From Pseudobdellovibrionaceae bacterium (GTDB lineage Bacteria; Bdellovibrionota; Bdellovibrionia; Bdellovibrionales; Bdellovibrionaceae), in contig JAHBUW010000001.1 of assembly GCA_019637875.1 (NCBI GenBank), positions 62,001 to 126,000 on the forward strand: a stretch of 64,000 bases of DNA, given 5' to 3'. The notes under the pieces are model-generated. The model saw only the letters and a program-made list of their open reading frames with translations. It was not told the origin of the DNA and made no database searches. Shown here piece by piece: positions 57,331 through 64,000 of the stretch (the first letter of the stretch is position 1; every line of letters starts with the position of its first letter). A program made the translations under genes and the position numbers.

Positions 57331-59475
57331 TCACACCGTCTGGGGGTTTTGTCGTTTTTGGACTTGCTTCACGACGAAGTAGGTCGCCCCCACGATCAAC
57401 AGCCAAACGCCGAGTCCCAGCGCCAGGTACTTCGCGGTCTCTTCGTTCGGGTTCAAGATCACTTGCGTCAGCGAATCACCCAGAAGTCCCTTCGCGACGA
57501 ACGCGGGCAGGAATGCGAGGAAGGTCCCCAACACGAAATCGAGGAAACGAACGGACGAGACGCCCGCCGCCAGATTCACGAGCGTGAAAGGCGCGATGGG
57601 GATCAGACGCACGAGCATGACGCCGATGATGCCGGCTTTCTCGAAATGTTGATCGATCTTGCGGGTGCGTTCGCCCATGATCTTTCGCAGGCCGCCGAAA
57701 CCCGCCCAACGACCGAGCCAAAACCCCGTGGTCGCGCTGGCGAGCGCGCCGGCCATCGCGTAGGTCGGTCCCCAGATCGCGCCGAAAACGGCGGCGGTGA
57801 TCAGGGAAAGCACGGTCACCGGGAAGAAGATGAAGCCGCCCAGGACGTAAACCGTGACGACGGCCGGGAGGCTCCAGGGGGACTGGCGCGTGGCTTCGAG
57901 GAAGGTCTGGATCTTGGCGGCCGTTAGATCATGAAAAAGAGAGCGCGCCGCAAAGATGGCGATGATCGCCATGACCGCAAAAATTCCGATGGCAAGGACT
58001 TTACCGCGACCGGGTGTAGACATTTTGGCGAACCCTCCGATGATTGGTGTAGACGGATCCGCCAGCATTTTCGCGACGGGTTGCAGTTTTCCATCCGTAA
58101 AATGTTCGTCACGCGTTTCGCGCAAGGAGTAACTTTCGGCGTTGGCCTCTTGCATGAACTCGTTCACGAAGCGTCCCTCGTCGCACATGCGGGCAACGTC
58201 TTGGATGGGGAGGCCCGAGTGTTCGGCCAAGAGATCGTCCCGCATCCGGCGAATCCAGTTCCGTTGCGCGGGGGTCGCGCCGTAGAACGTGACATCGCAT
58301 TCGGTATCCAAGTTCATCGAACGGTTGGCGATATTCGCCGAACCCACGGTCATGTAACGATCATCGACAACGATGATTTTGGAATGAATACGTTTGTGAA
58401 GGGGGGCGCCGTCGGGTTTCAGGATGCCGGTGCAGAAGATGCCGACACGCCCGGCACGGATGCCGTCGGTCATGCGACGCTTGAACTCGATCCGTCCCGC
58501 CCACAGCCCTTCCCGCTCGAAAAGTCCCTGCGGATTGAACGAGCTCACGCAGATCACTTTCAAAGCGGGGTACTTTTTCAGTTGAGCGTTCAGGGCGTCG
58601 GCGATTTTCTCGCAGGCGAGGAATTGATTCTCGATGTAGATGAGCTGCCGGGCGGTCGGAATCAGATCCATGTACATCTTGTGGATTTCGGTCGTCGCCC
58701 GGCAATCCTTCATCTCGGGAAGCGTGCGTGAAATGGCGGCGTTGATGCGCCCTTGCTGCGGCGGAAAGTGACGAGGCCACGACGGCGCGGGTGTCGTGAG
58801 CGGGGGTGTCGCCCGCTCGGGCACCGCCTCGTATCCGGCGGCGCGCCGCCAGCGCCAACGCACGAGTTCGGCGAAATGTTTCACGATTGGCCCGTCCATC
58901 ATCATCTGCGCGTCGTGGTAAGGGCCGTAAGGGCCGAGTTCGTCGGTGCGCTCGGGCTCGTGCACGCGGTGGTCGCGTTCGTCCCAACGCTGGCGGGCGA
59001 TGTCCATGCCGCCGTTGAAGACGAGCTCGTCGTCGATCAAGATCACTTTCTGGTGTTGGCTGCCGCCGATGGGAATCGCGCTGTCCATGCAGATCGCGAG
59101 ATTTTCCGGGGTCGCGCCGGTCCACGCGTATTCCGGAAGCGCCTCGCGTTCACCGAGAAACGCGATCGAGGGATCCCAGCGCAGCAGATAAATTTTCAGA
59201 TCGGGATTCTGCTGCGCTTTCCAATTCAAAAGGTCGACGGCGCAGGACGGAATTTCCGAGGTCTTCTCTTCTTCACCGCGTAGAAGACGGACGTGACTGT
59301 CGATTTCCCATCCAAGAATGAAAATCGAGTGGCGCGCGTTCGCGATCGCGGCGTGAATCGCGCGGTAGTAGTCCGCGCAGTCGACAAGAAGACGCGCATG
59401 ATTCACGGTTCCCGTGCGCCAACAGTTCTTCTCGGTCTGAAAAATATTTCGGGAGTAGAGACGAAGCTGATCCAC
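57331..59475 (-). CDS. Phospholipase D-like protein fused to VTT/DedA membrane domain
   Basis: A 714-residue protein. The N-terminal 480 residues form a PLD-family enzyme with two HKD motifs, HQKVILIDDELVFNGG and HSKIIVVDDRYMTVGSAN, and IENQFLACEKI between. The C-terminal 210 residues hold VTT/DedA-like membrane helices: VLGGFIFFPVTVLSLITAAV, FGAIWGPTYAMAGALASATT and GIIGVMLVRLIPIAPFTLVN. Such fusions are thought to be phospholipid synthases or phosphodiesterases linked to scramblase-like domains. It shares an operon with the EEP gene, which is next downstream. Confidence 0.9.
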   Translation of the reverse strand: MDQLRLYSRNIFQTEKNCWRTGTVNHARLLVDCADYYRAIHAAIANARHSIFILGWEIDSHVRLLRGEEEKTSEIPSCAVDLLNWKAQQNPDLKIYLLRWDPSIAFLGEREALPEYAWTGATPENLAICMDSAIPIGGSQHQKVILIDDELVFNGGMDIARQRWDERDHRVHEPERTDELGPYGPYHDAQMMMDGPIVKHFAELVRWRWRRAAGYEAVPERATPPLTTPAPSWPRHFPPQQGRINAAISRTLPEMKDCRATTEIHKMYMDLIPTARQLIYIENQFLACEKIADALNAQLKKYPALKVICVSSFNPQGLFEREGLWAGRIEFKRRMTDGIRAGRVGIFCTGILKPDGAPLHKRIHSKIIVVDDRYMTVGSANIANRSMNLDTECDVTFYGATPAQRNWIRRMRDDLLAEHSGLPIQDVARMCDEGRFVNEFMQEANAESYSLRETRDEHFTDGKLQPVAKMLADPSTPIIGGFAKMSTPGRGKVLAIGIFAVMAIIAIFAARSLFHDLTAAKIQTFLEATRQSPWSLPAVVTVYVLGGFIFFPVTVLSLITAAVFGAIWGPTYAMAGALASATTGFWLGRWAGFGGLRKIMGERTRKIDQHFEKAGIIGVMLVRLIPIAPFTLVNLAAGVSSVRFLDFVLGTFLAFLPAFVAKGLLGDSLTQVILNPNEETAKYLALGLGVWLLIVGATYFVVKQVQKRQNPQTV

Positions 59476-59518
59476 CCCTAGCGGTTCAGCAAAGCCCGTA
59501 CCGTCCCAGATAGGGGCA

Positions 59519-61324
59519 TTACAAGAAATGCGGCGCGCGACGGGCCCGATCGAGAGCGAAAGCGCAGTTGATCAAACCGACGTGGCTGTAAGTTTGCGGG
59601 AAATTTCCCCATTGTTCTCCCGTCTCTGTATCGTAGTCTTCGGCCATGAGTCCGAGATGATTCTGCGCGCGCAAAACTTTTCGCAGAAGCTCTTCGGCTT
59701 CGCCCAGGAAGCCCAACTGCACCAACGCTTCGATGTACCAGAAGCTACAGATCATGAAAGCGGAGCGCTGTTGGCCGAAGTCGTCGGTGTGCCGGTAACG
59801 GACCAAAAATCCGGGCTCGATCTCGAGCTCTTTCTGGATCGCACGCAAATGCGAAATCGCCCGCTCGGGAGGTTTATCGTGAAAGTAGCCGAGGGTGATC
59901 ATTTGCAGTTGGCTGGCGTCCAAATCATGCGAGCCGATCGCTTGCGTGTAAACGCCGCGCGCGGGATCGTAACATTCCTCCAGCAACTCGGCCGCGCGTT
60001 TCATGGCTTTTTCGGCGCGTTCCGCGAGATCGAGATCGTCCAAAGATAGGGCGATCTTGCGCGCGGCCGCGCTGCCCGCCCAATGAAAAAGCGAAGTGTA
60101 AGAGTGAATCGACTGACGCCCGCGGAACTCCCAAACGCCGTTGTCCGGATCTTCCAAAGTCGTCTCGATGTAGCGCAGAAGTGAATGCAAGGTCGCGCGC
60201 GAAACGCGGCTTTTGTCCGCATGACGTACATCCATGTACAAGTTGAAAATGGCGAGCAGGATCTGGCCGTAGCCGTCGTTTTGAATTTGCGTGACGGCGC
60301 CGTTCCCGATGCGCACGGGCTGATTGCCGCGAAAGCCTTGGAGTGGCAGTTCGCGTTCCGGCATGTCGGGTAAACCGTCAATACGGTACACGGGCTGCAA
60401 GTTCTTGAGGTTCCCGATGTTGAGGTTTTCGATGAAAGAAGAATATTTCTCCATTTCCTCATAGTGCCCCAGACTCTCGAGGGCCGAGAGCGTGTAGTAC
60501 GTGTCGCGCAGCCAGCAGAAACGGTAATCCCAGTTGCGGCCTTCGCCGTCGATTTCCGGAAGACTCGTGGTGCAGCTGGCGACGATACCGCCCGTATCCT
60601 CGTACTGATGGATTTTCAGCGCGAGCGCGGAGCGGATCACTTCTTTCTGGAAAACGCGCGGGAGCGTGCAGCGCTCCACCCATGTCGTCCAATACTTTTG
60701 TGTCCGGTTTAGAAAATCTTCGAAGGTGGTGACGAGAGGGCCTTCCAGTGGTATACCCCAGGACAACACGAAGTACATGTCTTCGGTCAGGGCGAACGGT
60801 CGCTCTTGATGAATGAAATTGAGCGACGCATTCGTCGTGAGCCGCACGGGCTCGCCCAATCCACTGTAGCGAATGTGGTTACTGCCGAAGTGAACTTCGG
60901 GTTTCGTTTCGCCATACTCACCCACGGGCTTGCAGCAAATGCGCACACGCGGCGTGCCCGAGATACGGCGAATTTTTCGAAAGAGCATGAGCGGCTTGTG
61001 AATGCGCTCTTGCAGGAAAAATCGCGGTGCGAAATCGATGACTTCAAAGCTGCCGTCGGACGATTCGAAGGTCGTGGAAAGGATGTTGGTGTTGGCTAGG
61101 TATTTTTGTCGCGTTTGGGGATTCTCACCACAGGACTCGATCGTGAACTTGCCCCCTTTTTCCCCGTCGAGCAGTCCACCAAAAATGAAGCTGGAATCGA
61201 ATCGCGGCCAGCAGAGCCACTGGATGCTCGCATGATGATCGACGAGAGCGGAAAAATTGCAATTGCCGATCATTCCCATCTGGTACTGGTTCTGCAGTGA
61301 AGGTTTTCCGGAATTTCGTGTCAT
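59519..61324 (-). CDS. Glycoside hydrolase family 15 (glucoamylase/trehalase-like)
   Basis: A 601-residue protein of GH15. The opening (QYQMGMIGNCNFSALVDHHA, SIQWLCWPRFDSSFIFGGLL) and the catalytic-domain signature EIDGEGRNWDYRFCWLRDTY are diagnostic, followed by RVSRATLHSLLRYIETTLED and GEAEELLRKVLRAQNHLGLM with the acid-base residues of the (alpha/alpha)6 barrel. Actinobacterial relatives are trehalases; that is likely because it is divergent from OtsAB. No signal peptide, so it acts on cytoplasmic sugar. A 49-base promoter gap separates them. Confidence 0.9.
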   Translation of the reverse strand: MTRNSGKPSLQNQYQMGMIGNCNFSALVDHHASIQWLCWPRFDSSFIFGGLLDGEKGGKFTIESCGENPQTRQKYLANTNILSTTFESSDGSFEVIDFAPRFFLQERIHKPLMLFRKIRRISGTPRVRICCKPVGEYGETKPEVHFGSNHIRYSGLGEPVRLTTNASLNFIHQERPFALTEDMYFVLSWGIPLEGPLVTTFEDFLNRTQKYWTTWVERCTLPRVFQKEVIRSALALKIHQYEDTGGIVASCTTSLPEIDGEGRNWDYRFCWLRDTYYTLSALESLGHYEEMEKYSSFIENLNIGNLKNLQPVYRIDGLPDMPERELPLQGFRGNQPVRIGNGAVTQIQNDGYGQILLAIFNLYMDVRHADKSRVSRATLHSLLRYIETTLEDPDNGVWEFRGRQSIHSYTSLFHWAGSAAARKIALSLDDLDLAERAEKAMKRAAELLEECYDPARGVYTQAIGSHDLDASQLQMITLGYFHDKPPERAISHLRAIQKELEIEPGFLVRYRHTDDFGQQRSAFMICSFWYIEALVQLGFLGEAEELLRKVLRAQNHLGLMAEDYDTETGEQWGNFPQTYSHVGLINCAFALDRARRAPHFL

Positions 61325-61373
61325 GCGTACGTCCTTTTTTCAGCCATTCACGTTTTAGCGGGGTTCAGCTTCA

Positions 61374-63620
61374 GTGACAAAAGCAAAACAGATTTTCGTT
61401 TCCAACCGACTGCCGTTCAACGTCGATGCAAAAACCGGTCAACTTCAGCGCGGAAGTGGTGGTCTAGTTTCGGCTTTGCTGGGCGTCGATTTGCAAGAGC
61501 CCTTTTGGTGGCTGGGGTTCGAGACGCGCGAGGAGAATTTGCGTCCGCTCGAGGATAAGGCGTCCCAGGTTTCGCCGAATCTGCGTCTGAAGCCCGTGCT
61601 GCTGGATACGGCGACATACGACGATTATTACGACGGATTTAGCAACGACGTTCTGTGGCCGCTTTTCCATTACGAAAGCCAATACACGTTCTTCCAACCT
61701 CAGAACTGGGAAGCTTATATTCGCGCGAATCAGAAAATGGCCGACGCCATCCTGAAGGTGGCGGAGCCGAACGACTGCGTGTGGATTCATGACTTTCATT
61801 TCATGCTGCTGCCCGAGATGTTGCGCCAGGGGAACCCGTCGCTGAAAATCGGCTTCTTCCTGCACACGCCGTTTCCCGCCTTCGAGGTTTTCCGGCAGCT
61901 TCCGGTGCGGGACGCGCTTTTGAAATCGATGGTCCAGTGCGACCTGATCGGATTCCACGAGCATTCCTACCTGCGCCACTTTTCGATCACTCTCAAGTCG
62001 CAGCTCGGTATCGATTCGACGTTCTTCAAAGCGCGTATCGGCGCGCATACTTTGCAGATGGGAGTCTATCCGATCAGCATCGATACCGCCGGCATGAAAG
62101 AGAAGGCGGCGTCGGCCGAAGTCGATCGTCAGACCCGGGAGTACCACGAAAACATCCAGTCGAAGTTTTTGATCCTGGGCGTGGACCGATTGGACTACAC
62201 GAAGGGGCTGGAGCTGAAGTTGAAGGGCGTCCACCGCGCGCTGGAGAAGTATCCCGAGCTGCGCGGTCAGCTGAACTTCCTGCAGGTCGCTATTCCCACG
62301 CGCACGAAAGTGCCCTCGTATATTCGCTTGAAGGAGCAGGTCGATCAATTGGTCGGGCAGATCAACGGGGCTTTCGGGCAGCCGGGATACGTGCCCGTCA
62401 ATTATATCTTCGGTTCGGTGAACGAAACACAGCTGCTTGGACTGTACCGCCGGGCCGACGCGCTTCTGGTCTCGTCGAAACGCGATGGCATGAATTTGGT
62501 CGCGATCGAATACGCGATCTCCCAGCAGGCGGAGCAGCCGGGGGTCGTGATCGTAAGTGAATTCGCCGGGGTCGCGTCGATGCTCGGGCAGGCGTTGATC
62601 ATCAATCCTTGGGACGAGGATTCGATGGCGGACGCGATTTACCGCGCGTTCAAGATGCCGACCGACGAGCGGCTCGAGCGGCAGAACGACCTGCAGGAAC
62701 TGCTTTTCCGTTATTCGGCGAGCCAATGGGCGAATTCGTTCCTGACGGACTTGGCGAAAACCGCGGATGCGCACGAGCGTCGCGAAGTGGCGCCGCTTCC
62801 GTCCCGTCGTGAGGAATGGCCGAAAGAGCTCGTACAGCGAGTTCAACATGCGTCGAAGATTTGCTTGGTTCTGGATTACGATGGGACCGTCGTGCAGATC
62901 GAGCAACGCCCCGAGCTCGCCGTGCTGAGTTCTTTGCAGCGGGAATTTCTGAAGGAACTGCAGAAACGCGCCGAGGTGGTCATTCTGAGCGGGCGTCGGA
63001 AGGAATTCCTGGACCAACAGTTCGAGGACTGCTCCTTCACTTTGGGTGGAGAGCACGGCGCCTTCATCAAAGATCACAGCGGCGTTTGGCGCAATCGCAT
63101 CAGCTCGGACATCCAGAGCTGGTACGGCGAGGCCCGTAACGTGATGCAAGCCTACGCGGACCGCGTTCCGTTGTCCTTCGTGGAGCAGAAAGAAGCCGCG
63201 CTGGTGTGGCACTACCGTCAAAGTCCGCAGACCTTCGCGGCGTTTCATGCCCACCGTCTGGACGAACAGCTCCAGGTCGGACTCGCCAACCAGCCGGTCA
63301 CCGTAACCCTCGGCAATCGTGTGGTCGAAGCGAAAGCGATCGAGTGCAGCAAGGGGAGTTTCGTACGCGATCTCATGAAACAGTCCCCGGCGGGAACTCT
63401 ATTTATATGTCTGGGGGACGATCTGACGGACGAGGACATGTTCAAGGTGGTCGGCCGCCGCGGACTTTCGATCAAAGTCGGCGACGGAAAAACCGGGGCG
63501 CAGTACCGGTTAGCCAAGCAGGGGGACGTGTCGGTTTTCCTCGGGGAGCTTCTCTTGATGCTCGATGGGCGCGTGAATTCGGGGAAGGGCGGGGAGCATT
63601 TGCCCCTCGCCAAAGGCTAG
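61374..63620 (+). CDS. Bifunctional trehalose-6-phosphate synthase/phosphatase
   Basis: A 748-residue fusion. Residues 1-470 are GT20 OtsA: IFVSNRLPFNVDAKTGQLQR, WIHDFHFMLLPEMLRQ, FFLHTPFPAFEVFRQLPVRD, VDRLDYTKGLELKLKGVHRA and VSSKRDGMNLVAIEYAIS. Residues 490-745 are an OtsB HAD phosphatase: KICLVLDYDGTVVQIEQRPE (nucleophile Asp), VVILSGRRKEFLDQQF, LGGEHGAF and LFICLGDDLTDEDMFKVVGR. It makes trehalose from UDP-glucose and glucose-6-phosphate in one chain, in the yeast Tps-like arrangement. It starts with GTG 61374. The neighbour GH15 may degrade the product. Confidence 0.95.
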   Translation: MTKAKQIFVSNRLPFNVDAKTGQLQRGSGGLVSALLGVDLQEPFWWLGFETREENLRPLEDKASQVSPNLRLKPVLLDTATYDDYYDGFSNDVLWPLFHYESQYTFFQPQNWEAYIRANQKMADAILKVAEPNDCVWIHDFHFMLLPEMLRQGNPSLKIGFFLHTPFPAFEVFRQLPVRDALLKSMVQCDLIGFHEHSYLRHFSITLKSQLGIDSTFFKARIGAHTLQMGVYPISIDTAGMKEKAASAEVDRQTREYHENIQSKFLILGVDRLDYTKGLELKLKGVHRALEKYPELRGQLNFLQVAIPTRTKVPSYIRLKEQVDQLVGQINGAFGQPGYVPVNYIFGSVNETQLLGLYRRADALLVSSKRDGMNLVAIEYAISQQAEQPGVVIVSEFAGVASMLGQALIINPWDEDSMADAIYRAFKMPTDERLERQNDLQELLFRYSASQWANSFLTDLAKTADAHERREVAPLPSRREEWPKELVQRVQHASKICLVLDYDGTVVQIEQRPELAVLSSLQREFLKELQKRAEVVILSGRRKEFLDQQFEDCSFTLGGEHGAFIKDHSGVWRNRISSDIQSWYGEARNVMQAYADRVPLSFVEQKEAALVWHYRQSPQTFAAFHAHRLDEQLQVGLANQPVTVTLGNRVVEAKAIECSKGSFVRDLMKQSPAGTLFICLGDDLTDEDMFKVVGRRGLSIKVGDGKTGAQYRLAKQGDVSVFLGELLLMLDGRVNSGKGGEHLPLAKG

Positions 63621-63689
63621 CGCGCCGTTTTTCGGGACACCTCGCGACGGCACCGCCATTGCTAATTAAAGCGGCGGCAAGGCGGTGAC

Positions 63690-64000
63690 ATGCAAAGTTA
63701 TTCCAGCAGCATCAATATTTCGACTTCGGCCACGGCCATTAACACGTACTGCACCAAGTTTGAGAACTTGTGCCGCGCATTTCCGGGAAACGTCGACCTG
63801 CGGGTTCTCCCCGAAGATCGACTTCAATGGAAGGTGACCGCGCCTTTCAATGTCGAACTGGAAGGCATCGTTGAACATCGAAGCCTCGCTTCGGGTCGTG
63901 TGCTCTTGTGGAACTCCTCGGGAGAGGACGCCCCCAACTTCGAAATCATGATCGAAATTTTTGAAGAGCCCGCGGGAGACGAATGCGAAGTGCATCTGAC
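63690..64000 (+). CDS. SRPBCC-like protein (partial, runs off the window)
   Basis: The ATG at 63690 opens a frame that stays open to the window end, about 103 residues. It has the SRPBCC first strand and helix (SINISTSATAINTYCTKFEN LCRAFPG), a beta-sheet run (LQWKVTAPFNVELEGIVEHR; SGRVLLWNSSGEDAPNFEIM) and resembles polyketide-cyclase/START-like proteins. The family assignment is tentative because the C-terminal helix is missing. It lies 69 bases after the trehalose gene with AAGGCGGTGAC upstream. Confidence 0.55.
   Translation, partial: MQSYSSSINISTSATAINTYCTKFENLCRAFPGNVDLRVLPEDRLQWKVTAPFNVELEGIVEHRSLASGRVLLWNSSGEDAPNFEIMIEIFEEPAGDECEVHL

Noticed and set aside
61464-63254. A 596-codon open frame antisense to the trehalose synthase gene
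   Set aside because: It lies wholly inside a conserved, confidently assigned gene, has no known domain or ribosome binding site and is a by-product of GC-rich codon use.
1-64000. tRNA, rRNA, CRISPR array, insertion sequence or integrated phage
   Set aside because: No tRNA-like cloverleaf core, no spaced identical repeats, no transposase and no phage structural genes were seen by eye; the recombinase-like gene at 2449 lacks a catalytic domain.

Overview
The window is about 64 kb of dense, fairly GC-rich bacterial chromosome with no rRNA, tRNA, CRISPR or prophage that I could recognise. The organism is Gram-negative: there are many Sec signal peptides and lipoboxes, OmpA/MotB and DUF481 outer-membrane-type proteins, and Shine-Dalgarno-led genes with occasional GTG and TTG starts. 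The mix of families recalls Bdellovibrionota/Oligoflexia or related former deltaproteobacteria: a recombinase-domain protein with a tiny membrane partner, an EF-hand-like lipoprotein, several BON-domain proteins and hybrid histidine kinases. That placement is inference and no marker gene settles it.

Layout. (1) 0-4 kb: start of a P-type ATPase with a membrane LuxR regulator, then a cytochrome b561 / PepSY pair around an operator-like region, a recombinase-like protein with a small membrane partner, and a DUF6172 / DUF5519 group of which the last gene is frameshifted. (2) 4-11.3 kb: an accessory set of AhpD-like and thioredoxin-like proteins, an HxlR regulator with DHFR-like and VOC proteins, a TPR protein, an SDR protein, a HigBA-type toxin-antitoxin pair, and a TetR-SRPBCC-GST-SRPBCC operon, closed by a clear terminator. 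(3) 11.4-16.6 kb: the most interesting block, an operon for a MotB-like protein with a very long coiled coil, a MotA/ZorA-like channel and an 845-residue FHA/coiled-coil/membrane protein. This looks like an ion-driven envelope machine with a phosphopeptide-recognising partner. (4) 17-29 kb: metallophosphoesterase, rhomboid protease, hybrid kinase, SOUL protein, and an operon of a potassium-channel-like protein, a Rieske/flavodoxin fusion and a CcmI-like periplasmic protein. A TetR/FAD-monooxygenase pair, a Pr6Pr-SRPBCC fusion and a chimeric antiporter remnant follow.

(5) 29-41 kb: small enzymes and binding proteins, a tyrosinase-like copper protein, two BON proteins beside small stress-type proteins, a PaiB-like protein, a DUF4097 protein, a hibernation-factor-like protein and a second hybrid kinase. 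(6) 41-51 kb: a divergent phosphoenolpyruvate carboxylase, a DUF481 porin-like protein, glutathione peroxidase, a Fe-S uracil-DNA glycosylase, an MscS channel, small hydrophilic proteins and an EF-hand-like lipoprotein. (7) 51-64 kb: DEAD-box helicase, disordered proteins, a PA0069-type radical SAM protein, a large low-complexity BON protein, a phospholipase D/VTT fusion with an EEP phosphatase, and a GH15 enzyme divergent from a fused trehalose-6-phosphate synthase/phosphatase. The window ends inside an SRPBCC-like gene.

Taken together the second half reads as envelope and general-stress functions: trehalose, BON proteins, hydrophilic small proteins, mechanosensitive channel, peroxidase and ribosome hibernation. 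The first half is richer in small accessory detoxification genes (VOC, SRPBCC, GST, DHFR-like) and in broken genes. Functions are assigned from protein motifs read by eye; no database search was possible.
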